NCBI GenBank assembly: GCA_002009475.1
Contig: AYTS01000037.1
Coordinates: 1-46,024, forward strand
Direction: 5' to 3'
From: Candidatus Brocadia carolinensis
GTDB taxonomy: Bacteria; Planctomycetota; Brocadiia; Brocadiales; Brocadiaceae
Length of the DNA stretch: 46,024 nucleotides
Shown: piece by piece, positions 18,950-28,324 of the stretch
Layout: every line of letters starts with the position of its first letter
Numbering within the stretch: the first letter of the stretch is position 1
The notes under the pieces: model-generated
What the model saw: only the letters and a program-made list of their open reading frames with translations
What the model was told of the DNA's origin: nothing
The model's database searches: none
Made by a program: the position numbers and the translations under genes

Positions 18950-20549
18950 TTATTCTTGCTGTTCTTCCAACTTTGGAGGAAATCTGCGTAACCGGGCAAT
19001 GAACCACATCTCAACGCTTGCACCCATAATCAGAGCTATCAACACATAAACGAAAACCGTCTTAGGTACGGGTTTTTCAAGAGAGACATAATACCATGAC
19101 GACACTGATTTCTGACCATTGACATCACTGTTAGAACCATCCCAGACCGCAAATGCAACAGGAATGAGCTTGCCAATCTCGAATTGAATGTCTCCCTTTA
19201 CATCCTCCGTGTTCAATGTTCGTTTCAGTACTGCCTTCCACCTTCCTTTCTGATAGATTCCCTTTCCCGTGACATTCTGGCTTTCCGGCGGTTGTACCGT
19301 TACATTCTTAAAACCCTTTGCATTCAATTCACTCACCACTCCTTGCTCATTCTCAGGAGCTTCCACTACTGCACCAAACCCTTCCTGCCAGTACGCCTTC
19401 CAACTCCATAAGTTTACAGAACCACTTGAATCTCCCATGGCAAAATAAGGTTTCTTCAACGACTCAGGGATTTTTGTAGGAAATTGCAGAGAAACAGCAT
19501 CCCGGAAAATTTCCTCTTGCCTGTTGGTAGCATCATCCCATTCCAGCAAGAAGGCAATTTCGTTACTATTATACAACGCCCTTACCTGAATTGCATCGAT
19601 GGTTGGCGCCCAGTGACGCGGGCTCACCAATATCTGCCCTGCCAGCGGAATCTCAACGGCTGATGCATTACTCCAGTTTTCGTCCAGAGGTTCAGAAGGC
19701 AATTCTTCACCCTCAAACAGCTTCACTTTTACAACAACATCCGACGCCATATCTTTAGCCAGGCTCTTTACATAGTGCGCAACATGCCAACGATCTTCAT
19801 CAGAAAGTTTTTCCAAATACGAGCCCATCGGGGTTTCGTTAAATCCCGTCGAGATCGTACGATAAATATCTTCAATGGTATTTCCACCCTTAAAGTTCCA
19901 TCCCTTTGATAAATCTCTTGCACGGTAAGGCAGGTTCCATTCCGTTTGCAATGCCACTGTTAACGGTCCATTTCCTCTGCCATCTTCACCATGACATTCA
20001 TAGCATTTCATTTCTTTAAATAGTTCCTGCCCCCTTTGTATGCTTTCCGGCGTTGACGGAACGCTTCCTACAGGAATCACTTTCGGTGGAGCATCCTTTT
20101 TGAACTGTTCATTAAAGGTTTTTACATAATACAATACCTGCCAGCGTTCTGTCTCGCTAATTGTGCTCCAAAAGGGCATTGCTGTCCCTTCTATGCCGCT
20201 GGTAATAATTCTAAATAAATCCTCATCCGTAGGAACTGATCCAAATGCCGTTGACCTTACCTTGTACTCATTCCTCGTAAAGTTTCGTGGTTTCGGAAAC
20301 ATCGTTACCGCAGCTGGCCCATCGCCCTTTCCTTCAATTCCATGACAATACCAGCATCTTTTCTCGTACACCTTCTTTCCCGCTACAACAGCTTCCGGGG
20401 TTTCAGCTAATTTTTGTGGGACCTCACGCCTATACGTTCTAAACAAAAGCGATGACTGGGCGACTGCCTCATTCTGTATCCAAAAGGCACTACTACAGAC
20501 ACCAACAAGTACTAAGCTTATGAATCCTTTTTTTTAACACGTTTCTCAT
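18950..20549 (-). CDS. diheme cytochrome c fused to an NxrC-like haem b domain, membrane-anchored (one frameshift)
   Basis: Three modules in one protein of about 532 aa. Counting from the 20446 codon these are haem c domains with CWYCH (31-35) and CYECH (148-152), then an EbdC/NxrC-type domain (about 245-458), then a membrane helix (463-483) with a basic cytoplasmic tail. The haem b ligands of NxrC are kept: Met337 (AMGD) and Lys446 (NGQKS). As read, the frame starts at a TTG. Taking one A from the A8 run (T8 at 20528-20535) adds a normal signal peptide (MRNVLKKGFISLVLVGVCSS) starting at 20549 and ending at AVAQSS. The gene shares domain and ligands with nxrC in the same cluster, so it may be a membrane docking or electron-output partner of NXR. 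Confidence 0.85.
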
Positions 20550-20622
20550 AGTTATACTTGACTTCTTCCCTTGCTGTTTTTAAATTAAATCCAAACACAC
20601 CTCTGTGCTTATTTACACAGCC

Positions 20623-21393
20623 TTATTCGAGTTTTTCCCTTTGCCGTGGCATAACTCCAGCAGTATCATATTCACCCATAATAATCTTCCACACATCGTC
20701 GTCCTTCAAATCATCTTTCCACGAAGGCATAGCAGAATCCCATGGCGTGGATTCAGAAGGCAAACCAGGGCCGCCCTCTTTGATACGCCAAAAAAGATAA
20801 TTGTCTACAACGGTTGCTATAGTACCAGGATCCTGAAAATTAATCGGTCTCAGACGAAACGAATTTGCAAACGGACCGTTTCCATCCGCCTTTGACCCGT
20901 GGCACGGACGACAATACGTCTGAAAAAGTATCTTCCCCTCTTCAATGCATTTTCTCTGAGTATCTGCATCTGCTTGCCGAAACGGGTTTTCAAGCTTTTC
21001 AAAATCCTGTGGTAACGTAGGATGCTGAATCCTCAGCTCCACGGGAGACGCGGCGCCAGGAATTGCCCACGTGTAAACAAACCATCCGACGAGAAGCGGA
21101 AAGCCAACAAAGAGAATTTTTTGCAGGAAGGATTTTATGAAAGGTCCATGTCCAGGGAGCAAAAAACTTAAAAAATCTATAAATTTCTGATTGCTGGTCG
21201 TTGCATACACCAAGCCTGCCAGCACTCCCATGATCATATACCACATCATCAACGTACTTGGTGTAGGCATGGGGTGATCTTTTGCCATCAGCATCTGAAA
21301 AATTTTTGGTGAAGCATATTTAAGAAATCCATACAAACAGCCTACTGCTGTAATTACCCAGATTAACAAAAATGTATTGCGCTTATTAGCCAT
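20623..21393 (-). CDS. membrane-anchored monoheme cytochrome c
   Basis: About 256 aa with three hydrophobic helices (about 8-25, 49-66 and 93-111) ahead of a C-terminal cytochrome c domain. The haem site is CRPCH (162-166), followed by the GNGPFANS loop. ATGATG at the start leaves the second ATG (21393) at a better distance from AGGAG than the first (21396). Its neighbours are the diheme cytochrome upstream and the NxrC-like fusion downstream. The short hydrophobic helices suggest it is a subunit of a membrane complex rather than a free carrier. Confidence 0.82.
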   Translation of the reverse strand: MANKRNTFLLIWVITAVGCLYGFLKYASPKIFQMLMAKDHPMPTPSTLMMWYMIMGVLAGLVYATTSNQKFIDFLSFLLPGHGPFIKSFLQKILFVGFPLLVGWFVYTWAIPGAASPVELRIQHPTLPQDFEKLENPFRQADADTQRKCIEEGKILFQTYCRPCHGSKADGNGPFANSFRLRPINFQDPGTIATVVDNYLFWRIKEGGPGLPSESTPWDSAMPSWKDDLKDDDVWKIIMGEYDTAGVMPRQREKLE

Positions 21394-21441
21394 CATACGC
21401 TCCTAACTATTGATTCTCCCGCAGACACACCATATTCTTTT

Positions 21442-22392
21442 TTATTTCAAACTCTGTAAAAAAGATACAATTCCGTAAAAATCTCTCACACTTAAAAGCT
21501 CGCCAATATTCCCGGGCATAATTGATACCTCTTGTTTCTTCATCTCAGCAATATCCGCTTTCGGAATAACGACCTCTTCAATCTCTCCGCTTTCTTCTTT
21601 TAATAATACAAGCTCTTCCTCTGTTTCACTCTTAATCAATCCGTTGTAAGGTATTCCATCCGTGGTGATCACATACATTGTCTCATACCCTTTGACAATC
21701 TTAGCGCTTGGCTTCAGGACTGATTCCACAAAATACTCCGCGGTTTGAATTGCACCAATGCCCGTAAGCTCAGGACCAACCTTCTTACCTCTCCCGTTAA
21801 CAACATGACATTTTCCACAGGTGACCGGCCGCGTTTCGTCAAAAAACACCTTTTCACCCTCTTTTGCGTCAACTACGATCGGAGGCACCCAAGGTTTTAC
21901 CTTCTTTTTTGACGCCTCTGGAATTTTATCTTTATATTTCATCAACGCCCCCAAGTCTGGCTCACCCCCCAAAGTCTGCAGATATGCCAATACCGCCAGT
22001 ATCTTTTCCCGTGACAACATGATCGGTGGATCATACACCTTGGGCATAATTTTATCATACCCTTTCACAATATATTTATCAGGTTCAACAATAGATTCCA
22101 CAAGGTAATCCAAGCCTGACGGTAGTCCCAACTCTTTTGCCCGGTCTTCCGCCCTGCTTGCCAAACCTTCCTGGTCAGGGCCTCTGGTTGCGCTACCGCT
22201 GGTTCCTATCTTGTGACAGGTACTACATTGTCCATCGCCCCAAAATATCTTCTCACCAGCCTCCGGACTCACACCGCCGGCAGACTCACCGCCACCAGTG
22301 CCGGAAAGTCCGGCCACATACATAGTGATATAGATATAAAATCCTATAACCGCAATTCCAAAAGCCGTAATTTTTAGCATGCTCTTATTCAT
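21442..22392 (-). CDS. diheme cytochrome c with planctomycete-type C-terminal domain
   Basis: A 316-aa protein anchored by an N-terminal helix (about 8-28). Haem sites are CSTCH (56-60) and CGKCH (192-196). The second domain continues into a strand-rich stretch (DGIPYNGLIKSE ... VVIPKADIAEMK) and ends with SIMPGNIGELLSVRD. This arrangement resembles the haem-binding domain common in large planctomycete cytochromes. The Met in SIMPG could be an axial ligand; this is inferred. It lies between the bd-like gene (213 bp upstream) and the monoheme membrane cytochrome (45 bp downstream), most likely as a subunit of the same complex. Confidence 0.83.
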   Translation of the reverse strand: MNKSMLKITAFGIAVIGFYIYITMYVAGLSGTGGGESAGGVSPEAGEKIFWGDGQCSTCHKIGTSGSATRGPDQEGLASRAEDRAKELGLPSGLDYLVESIVEPDKYIVKGYDKIMPKVYDPPIMLSREKILAVLAYLQTLGGEPDLGALMKYKDKIPEASKKKVKPWVPPIVVDAKEGEKVFFDETRPVTCGKCHVVNGRGKKVGPELTGIGAIQTAEYFVESVLKPSAKIVKGYETMYVITTDGIPYNGLIKSETEEELVLLKEESGEIEEVVIPKADIAEMKKQEVSIMPGNIGELLSVRDFYGIVSFLQSLK

Positions 22393-22605
22393 AAGTTTTT
22401 CTAGACCTTTATGTCACCATGTTGAAATTCAATCACATTTATCGTATTAACTTTTTCGTCACTAGCAAAAATTTTCGCAGTGCTTACTCTCTTTTTTTGC
22501 TTCGTTATCGTTGCTGTCATGAGACCACAAAACCCTGGACTTTTTAGCGGACTAAAGACTTCTAACTCTGGATTTTTTAGACCTTAAAACGGTAACCGGC
22601 AAATG

Positions 22606-24768
22606 TCACGTATAGTGCTCACGATGCGGTTCAGTCAATTCAAACTCTTCTTTTAATACCCCCTTCTCCTTTGTTTCGCCCAGGTTAGCAAGCCAGAACA
22701 CGAAAGCAACCAGACCCAGGAAGAGGACAACAATCAAACCAACAATCCGTCCCATGTACGACAACGCAGGAGTGTACGCCCACTGCGAAGTATCCTGCAA
22801 TACTCCATAAACGTGCCAGTCCATTCTCAGTCCGGAACGGATGAATCCCATTAACCCCATCAAAATTACAATAACCACACACAAGAGTAGCAAGGCATAT
22901 TGCGAACGCACCGGCATCTTACCCCATACAATGCCGCCGACCAGCTTCGCCTTGCGAAACATGAAGATGTCGATAGTGGCATTCATAATCAAACAGCTCA
23001 TAACTATTGAAACTTGTGTTACCGACAAATATCGTAAGACCAGGTTGGCCTTTTGCATAACCTGAAAACCGTAATACCAGAAATAGAGCACCGCAATAGA
23101 AGCAGTAACCGCAAACAGCAACGCCTGACCTAATTTCCCTTTATTCTTAAAGGTCAAAAATGCCGCAAGACAAACTGCAAATGATTGGATGTAGAGAGAG
23201 CGTATCAGTGGTTTTACGAAGACCTTAATATTGGCTTCCAATTCTACAAAATTGAGCGAAATTGCATAGGAGACCAACATTAACAGACAAAATATCAAGC
23301 CTGAAAATATTCCTATCTTACCAACCTTCCCTTGCTCAGCAAAAGGAGCCATCTCACCCTTGTTACTCCGCCTATAAATCAGGAAGGAAAAGAATGTTGC
23401 CAAAATAATCAGATTTACTACGGCATTCTTTGCCGCCATAACACCAAAGTATTTTGAAAATGGATGATATTGCTCACCAATCATCGCCCGTTCTTCGCCG
23501 CTCAACGGAAGATTATGAGGCGTAAGCCATACCGCAAAACACATAAATATGATAAAAATCAGGTATTTAAAAAATCTCGTGTATCGTTCCGATCCTTTAA
23601 TTCTTCCCATTCCAAGCCACAAATAGTAATTCGCTCCAATAAAGAGCATACCGATCAGAATGGCCTGAATAATAAACGTCCACGAGAAAGCGCCACCCAT
23701 CATAATGTTTCCCATGACAGGGCTCGAACTATACACTTCTCTTCCCAGCCAATATCCAGCAAAAGGCAATGGAATCAAGGCACCGACTCCAATAAAGTTG
23801 CCTACGTAACCCATCCAATCATAATGGGCCCTTTCCTCATCAGACTTTGACCCCAGGAATTTCACTGCGGCATATGCGCCAACGACAAATCCGCCGAAAC
23901 AGACATTGGCAATTAAACGATGAATATTTACTGGCATCCAGAGAGGATTGTAAATAGCATGATACAAACTCACGAGCTTTCCGGAGGCCGGCACAATACC
24001 CGCCGGACTCATCATGTAGGTTGCCCACGAATTCGTTAAAAACATAAGCCCTGTGCCAAAGAGATTCAGCATCACGCCCAAAAAGATATGAAACCACTTT
24101 TTTGCTGCGGTTCCTTTCAGGATATCCCACGAATAATAGTACCCATACAAAGTGAATGCCTCACCAAAGAACATTAGGGCATACACATACATGGTTGGAG
24201 AAAAAACATTTGTCATGTGCCCCATGAACTCAGGATACAGCCCGAACAGACAAAATCCGAGTAACCCGCCGAGTGAAGCAGTCGTAGCAAAGGCGGCAGA
24301 CAAAAGTTTAGTAAACTCCTTGGCCATTTTGTCATATTTTATATCACCACCCTTGAATCCTACGATCTCCACAATTACCGCAAAAATAGGCACACCAAGC
24401 ACAAAGGCGGCGAACATGAGATGCAATTCAGATACAATCCAAACGACCGTCCTGGAATCCATCCCAAAAAAAGTGCGGTATTGAACTGGAGCCAATTCCT
24501 CTTCCTCTACTGCTGCAGTTGCAGTTCCTTCACCAGCTACCGGTTGACCTTCAGCCAATTGTTGTTCTGCGGCTTGTTGTCCAGCCTCAAACTGAGGAAG
24601 TTCTACGCCGGATGCTGCACCTTCGGCTGCCTTTGATTGTTCTCCGGACACATCAGCGGCAAACAAGTGTGGAACAACGGAAAGAAACGAACTGAGAGAA
24701 AGGATTAACGACAAAACAAGAAAAACGCTTCCTTTGGTGAACTGCTGTACTATCTTCAAATTATTCAT
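22606..24768 (-). CDS. cytochrome bd-like (CydA-related) integral membrane protein
   Basis: About 720 aa with an N-terminal signal helix and cleavage near LFAA, then a Glu/Gln/Ala-rich linker (about 40-100) and about 14 membrane helices. A CydA-like core begins with SELHLMFAAFVLG, and a second helix has NIHRLIANVCFGG; these His residues are likely haem ligands. The GRQPW Q-loop motif of quinol-oxidising CydA is not seen (the corresponding region reads GREVYSSSP). No CydB gene is nearby. The start is taken at ATG 24768 because the upstream in-frame TTG (24774) is less likely. Nitrite oxidisers such as Nitrospira also carry bd-like proteins of unknown role. Here it sits among NXR-associated cytochromes, so I infer an electron-transfer rather than classical oxidase role. 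Confidence 0.82.
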   Translation of the reverse strand: MNNLKIVQQFTKGSVFLVLSLILSLSSFLSVVPHLFAADVSGEQSKAAEGAASGVELPQFEAGQQAAEQQLAEGQPVAGEGTATAAVEEEELAPVQYRTFFGMDSRTVVWIVSELHLMFAAFVLGVPIFAVIVEIVGFKGGDIKYDKMAKEFTKLLSAAFATTASLGGLLGFCLFGLYPEFMGHMTNVFSPTMYVYALMFFGEAFTLYGYYYSWDILKGTAAKKWFHIFLGVMLNLFGTGLMFLTNSWATYMMSPAGIVPASGKLVSLYHAIYNPLWMPVNIHRLIANVCFGGFVVGAYAAVKFLGSKSDEERAHYDWMGYVGNFIGVGALIPLPFAGYWLGREVYSSSPVMGNIMMGGAFSWTFIIQAILIGMLFIGANYYLWLGMGRIKGSERYTRFFKYLIFIIFMCFAVWLTPHNLPLSGEERAMIGEQYHPFSKYFGVMAAKNAVVNLIILATFFSFLIYRRSNKGEMAPFAEQGKVGKIGIFSGLIFCLLMLVSYAISLNFVELEANIKVFVKPLIRSLYIQSFAVCLAAFLTFKNKGKLGQALLFAVTASIAVLYFWYYGFQVMQKANLVLRYLSVTQVSIVMSCLIMNATIDIFMFRKAKLVGGIVWGKMPVRSQYALLLLCVVIVILMGLMGFIRSGLRMDWHVYGVLQDTSQWAYTPALSYMGRIVGLIVVLFLGLVAFVFWLANLGETKEKGVLKEEFELTEPHREHYT

Positions 24769-24825
24769 TCGCAATGCGCCTTTTTAATCGAGTAAATTAC
24801 ACGTTCCAGTAAAAATAGATTCACT

Positions 24826-25572
24826 CTATTTCTTAGCATATACAAAGTCTACCGCAGTCTCTTCTTGAGCTTTTACGGTTACATCAGCCGTCTTTTTCCC
24901 GAGCTTCTCCTGCCAAGCCTCGATTTTATAAGAGCCTGCCGGTACATTTTCTAACTTGAATCTTCCATTTTCATCTGTTACCGCAAAGTAAGGGTTGGCT
25001 TTCACAACGATGAATGAACTCATCCATTTATGGACATCGCACGTTATCTTTACCACCTCAGGGAGATCAAATTTTTTCGTCATCTTCCCGCCACCAGACA
25101 CCCCTTCGTTAAAACCAGGGTTTTTTATTGACCACGAATGGAGATTATGCATAACGTTGTCGCTATTCAGCAAATCTACACTTGCCCCAGCCGATACCGC
25201 AAGCACATGAGGGATAAACAGACATTCCTTCTGGTCTAACGTGACAGTCACTGCCTCTGCCTTCTTACCTGCCGCAATGTCCACCAATGAGACAACCGCA
25301 TTTTTAATCCCTTTTGATTCTCCGTTGATCACCAATTCCTCGGACATTTTATTTTCATGCCCGCATGTTTGCTCATCCTTATCAACCTTTAACGCCTTTG
25401 CAGCAGGAACATCCCCGTCAAACTTAACAACACCTGCAATTGTGCCGCCATCTTTTACTTCAATCTCCTTATAGGCCTCTGCCATTGCACTATGGTTTAT
25501 CCATGCAGCGCCGCATACCACTCCAAATATCAATCCACCAACAAAGGCCCCATATCGCAAACTTTTTACCAT
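24826..25572 (-). CDS. exported cupredoxin-like protein, first gene of the cluster
   Basis: A 248-aa protein with a signal peptide (about 1-31). The cupredoxin-like core carries His142 (MHNLH), Cys178, His181 and Met184 (CDVHKWM), the type-1 copper ligand set. A CarboxypepD-like beta domain (about 195-247) ends the protein. The start at 25572 is chosen because the upstream ATG (25584) overlaps the ribosome site GGAGGTAACG. It shares fold and ligands with 6606-7334 at the other end of the cluster but lacks the coiled coil. A consensus-like promoter lies 72 nt upstream, so it heads the long transcript. Confidence 0.85.
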   Translation of the reverse strand: MVKSLRYGAFVGGLIFGVVCGAAWINHSAMAEAYKEIEVKDGGTIAGVVKFDGDVPAAKALKVDKDEQTCGHENKMSEELVINGESKGIKNAVVSLVDIAAGKKAEAVTVTLDQKECLFIPHVLAVSAGASVDLLNSDNVMHNLHSWSIKNPGFNEGVSGGGKMTKKFDLPEVVKITCDVHKWMSSFIVVKANPYFAVTDENGRFKLENVPAGSYKIEAWQEKLGKKTADVTVKAQEETAVDFVYAKK

Positions 25573-25996
25573 CGTTACCTCCATATTTCAGATTCTAGAC
25601 CAGAAAATACTTGTCCATCGCAATGTCAAATCCAAAGGTACGCATAATACCTTCGCCCAAATAATTTGTCAACCGCAAAATTTAGTCACACCTAAAAAAG
25701 ATACCGACAATCCGTACCGTTTGCATGCGTGAAAAATTACAGTCGAACTGACTTAACAATATACATTCCTTTTTAATGAAAATTACTGAAAATTTAAAAA
25801 AAAAGATGTAACTAATCAAAATTCTTATTCTTAGTTTTTGCTGAATCTCAAAAAAAACAGACTCCTATACTTTCAGAGATCCAGACAAAATTTCAACAAT
25901 GAAATAATAGTTTCAATAAAGTATTGCAGAACTATTTACCTATACTGAAATATCCTGCCTTGTCTTCGTGGGGAAGCACCCTGTGTTTCCGTATTT
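25573..25996. other. intergenic region containing the cluster promoter
   Basis: About 424 bp between the cupredoxin start and the 3' end of the 375-aa ORF gene. Besides the promoter at 25644-25672, it is A/T rich. I see no clear terminator hairpin for the gene to its right. Confidence 0.6.
25644..25672 (-). promoter_or_regulatory. sigma70-type promoter at the head of the cluster
   Basis: On the minus strand, TTGACA (25667-25672) and TATTAT (25644-25649) are separated by exactly 17 bp. The predicted start is about 65 nt before the 25572 ATG. Only one base of the -10 differs from consensus. Confidence 0.65.
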
Positions 25997-27073
25997 TTAA
26001 TTTAACGTCCTCTTCAACGTTTCTATATCTTTTGGATTTGTGAGCCTGCCTGAATTTACCACAACATCAGGTTCCATTTTGAATCGCCTCACCCACGCCG
26101 TATCTGTAGGAGGCTTCCAATAGACCTTATACAGCCCCGGCGATACATTTATAAACTGGTAAACGCCATCCTTATCGGTAGTCGTTTCGCGCTCCAATGC
26201 ACCTTCTACCGGACGAAACCCTTTGGCTAACAGTCCGCTCTTTTCCAACATTTGCAACTTCACCTGACAATCCGGAAGAGGTTTTCCGCTGTGCAATATC
26301 CTGCCTTCAACCCTGCCGAGACTTGGATCCTGGTCAACAGCGCTATCCTTCTTCACTTCATCTTCGGCCCCCTCTACATCCTCATTTTCCAGAGATTCCG
26401 TCGGTTCGTGAGCAGACGGCCGGTTCAATTCTGACGTTTCAGTACCCAGTTCCTGGGTCTCTTCACCCGTGACAGATTCTTCTAAGTCTGTGGGTTCTGT
26501 TTCAGCCTTCACCGGTTCACCTTCGGTGAAAGAGCTTTCCCTTTTAGTCTTTTTGCCACTTAGCCGATAACTTTTTCCGCCAATCGCACTTTCTGACGGG
26601 GAAGTCCTAAGCCCATCACGAATTCCACCCTCCCTGGCATCTTCAGCAACCAACGATTTCGTAATTTCTCCTTTCGAATCCACTTCTCCCGTTTTTGAAC
26701 GATTTCCAATCGTATCCGAAGCTGTCATTTTCATAGCACTCCCTCCCGGAGACGACACCGAAAGTGAGGAAATCACGGAAGAAGGAATTTGCAACCGGAC
26801 ATAATCCTCTGCAATCTCCTTAATCTTACATTTCATAGGGGTATTAGTGATATTCAAAACAATTACATCAGAATACTCTTTTTTACTGAAAAACTGCATG
26901 TTCAAAGATTTTATGTGATACCTCGACAGGATGGCATTGACATAATCCTTCCTGACACTGGTTATATTAATATCTATATCTGTACTACTATTCTTTAAAA
27001 CTATGGTGTCTCCGTATCCAGGAGAAAAGCCTATCATAATCAGACACAACGCAAAAACTGCGTATTTTACCAT
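25997..27073 (-). CDS. exported protein with disordered acidic middle and CarboxypepD-like domain
   Basis: About 358 aa. A signal peptide (MVKYAVFALCLIMIG, then GYGDT) is followed by a small beta-rich N-terminal domain and a long acidic, Ser/Thr/Glu-rich stretch (about 130-255) that looks disordered. The C-terminal carboxypeptidase-regulatory-like fold spans about 265-335 (GRVEGRIL, TTDKDGVYQF). The start is uncertain: GTG at 27124 is possible, but the signal peptide begins at ATG 27073. It shares only the C-terminal domain with the cluster cupredoxins. I do not recognise a function. It is upstream of the promoter of the nxr cluster, so it is probably transcribed separately. Confidence 0.7.
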   Translation of the reverse strand: MVKYAVFALCLIMIGFSPGYGDTIVLKNSSTDIDINITSVRKDYVNAILSRYHIKSLNMQFFSKKEYSDVIVLNITNTPMKCKIKEIAEDYVRLQIPSSVISSLSVSSPGGSAMKMTASDTIGNRSKTGEVDSKGEITKSLVAEDAREGGIRDGLRTSPSESAIGGKSYRLSGKKTKRESSFTEGEPVKAETEPTDLEESVTGEETQELGTETSELNRPSAHEPTESLENEDVEGAEDEVKKDSAVDQDPSLGRVEGRILHSGKPLPDCQVKLQMLEKSGLLAKGFRPVEGALERETTTDKDGVYQFINVSPGLYKVYWKPPTDTAWVRRFKMEPDVVVNSGRLTNPKDIETLKRTLN

Positions 27074-27183
27074 CAAACCCAGCCCCTGAACACATGAAAC
27101 CATACAAAATTTTTCTATTTTCACTGGCTCTTTTTTACCTTTATGGGAGAATAAAATCGGGCAATAAATTACAGAGGAATTTT

Positions 27184-28029
27184 TTAACAGTGGTTTTGAT
27201 GCTGCGCGTCATCGCTTTTTTCACTCCGCAACGTAAACAAGGTAATTTCCGGCCGTGCACAGAATCTCACCGGAAGACCGGAAATTCCAATACCTTTATT
27301 TACATACATCGCGGTATTTCCTTTACGAAATAACCCTGCTGTATAGCCATACCTTGAGTATACCATGGGAGGTCCATAAAAAGGCACACTTACCTGTCCA
27401 CCATGGGTATGGCCTGCCATCAAAAAATCAAATTCTCTAGCCTTTGTCATCTCAAAGATATCAGGGTTATGGGCTAATAATAGTTTGGGTTTGTTATCGG
27501 TACCTTTCAAAGTTCTGCAGAAATCCACCCGCCCATTCCACAAATCATCTACCCCTGCGATAAAAAGATAATCGTTTTTCCGGTAAAGAGGGACATGCTC
27601 ATTAATCAATACCCGAATACCTGCTTTGGATAATGCATGAAAAGTACGATCTTTATCATCGTGATTCCCCAACACGGCAAAAACCCCTTCTTTTGCCTTG
27701 AGTTCAGACAATTCCTCTGCAACAGGCAAGAGATATGCACGGGAACGATAAACATAATCCCCCGTCAACACAACGATATCAGGGCATAAAGCATTTACCT
27801 TCCGGACACACCTCCGTATAAACTCTCTGGGGACGTATTTGCCATGATGAATATCCGATAACTGGGCTATCGTCACCCCATCAAACTGTTTCGGCAGGCG
27901 ATTTATCTTTACCTGTACGTTATTAATTTCAACCCAGCGCGGTTCGAGCAGCCGGCCATAAGCGCCAACCGATAATGCCCCAAATCCGCACCCCAGAACG
28001 CCCCGTATGAACATGCGCCTGGAAATCAT
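27184..28029 (-). CDS. Tat-exported metallophosphoesterase (YaeI/LpxG-like)
   Basis: Calcineurin-like metallophosphoesterase, 281 aa, with a Tat signal (SRRMFIRG, residues 3-10). The metal sites are in order: LSDIHHG, GDYVY, GNHDD and GHTHGGQ. Members of this family act on UDP-2,3-diacylglucosamine or other phosphoesters at the membrane surface, and the substrate here is not evident. GGTGGTGA precedes the ATG. It begins 46 bp after the small Cys-rich gene in the minus-strand row that includes the CBS and YkgJ-like genes. Confidence 0.85.
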   Translation of the reverse strand: MISRRMFIRGVLGCGFGALSVGAYGRLLEPRWVEINNVQVKINRLPKQFDGVTIAQLSDIHHGKYVPREFIRRCVRKVNALCPDIVVLTGDYVYRSRAYLLPVAEELSELKAKEGVFAVLGNHDDKDRTFHALSKAGIRVLINEHVPLYRKNDYLFIAGVDDLWNGRVDFCRTLKGTDNKPKLLLAHNPDIFEMTKAREFDFLMAGHTHGGQVSVPFYGPPMVYSRYGYTAGLFRKGNTAMYVNKGIGISGLPVRFCARPEITLFTLRSEKSDDAQHQNHC

Positions 28030-28075
28030 GATTCACCACCGATCAAATTTTTATCCATCCACTGAGCGCTCATCA

Positions 28076-28300
28076 TTACCTTTTTAGATCGCATGGCGAC
28101 AAGCAATCCACACAGATACCTTCTTCCCATTCCTCTCTGACAAAAGCCAGCCAGTCTTCCGGGGTATTACGACAGGATAAACATATCCCTAAATCACAAA
28201 GCCCTGCTATAGGATCGTTTGAATCCTTTATTGCTGCACCACAACAAGCGCATTGCCACGTTATCAGGTCACTGCTTATATGACCGCCAACATCACACAT
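28076..28300 (-). CDS. small Cys-rich (zinc-ribbon-like) protein
   Basis: A 74-aa protein with ten cysteines: Cys2, then CACC, LCDLGICLSC and ICVDCLSPC. The pairs suggest metal binding, zinc or iron. AAGGAG lies just upstream of the ATG. It is 24 bp after the CBS gene. No family is recognised. Confidence 0.72.
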   Translation of the reverse strand: MCDVGGHISSDLITWQCACCGAAIKDSNDPIAGLCDLGICLSCRNTPEDWLAFVREEWEEGICVDCLSPCDLKR

Positions 28301-28324
28301 GGAACACTCCTTTTCTTGAAAAAT

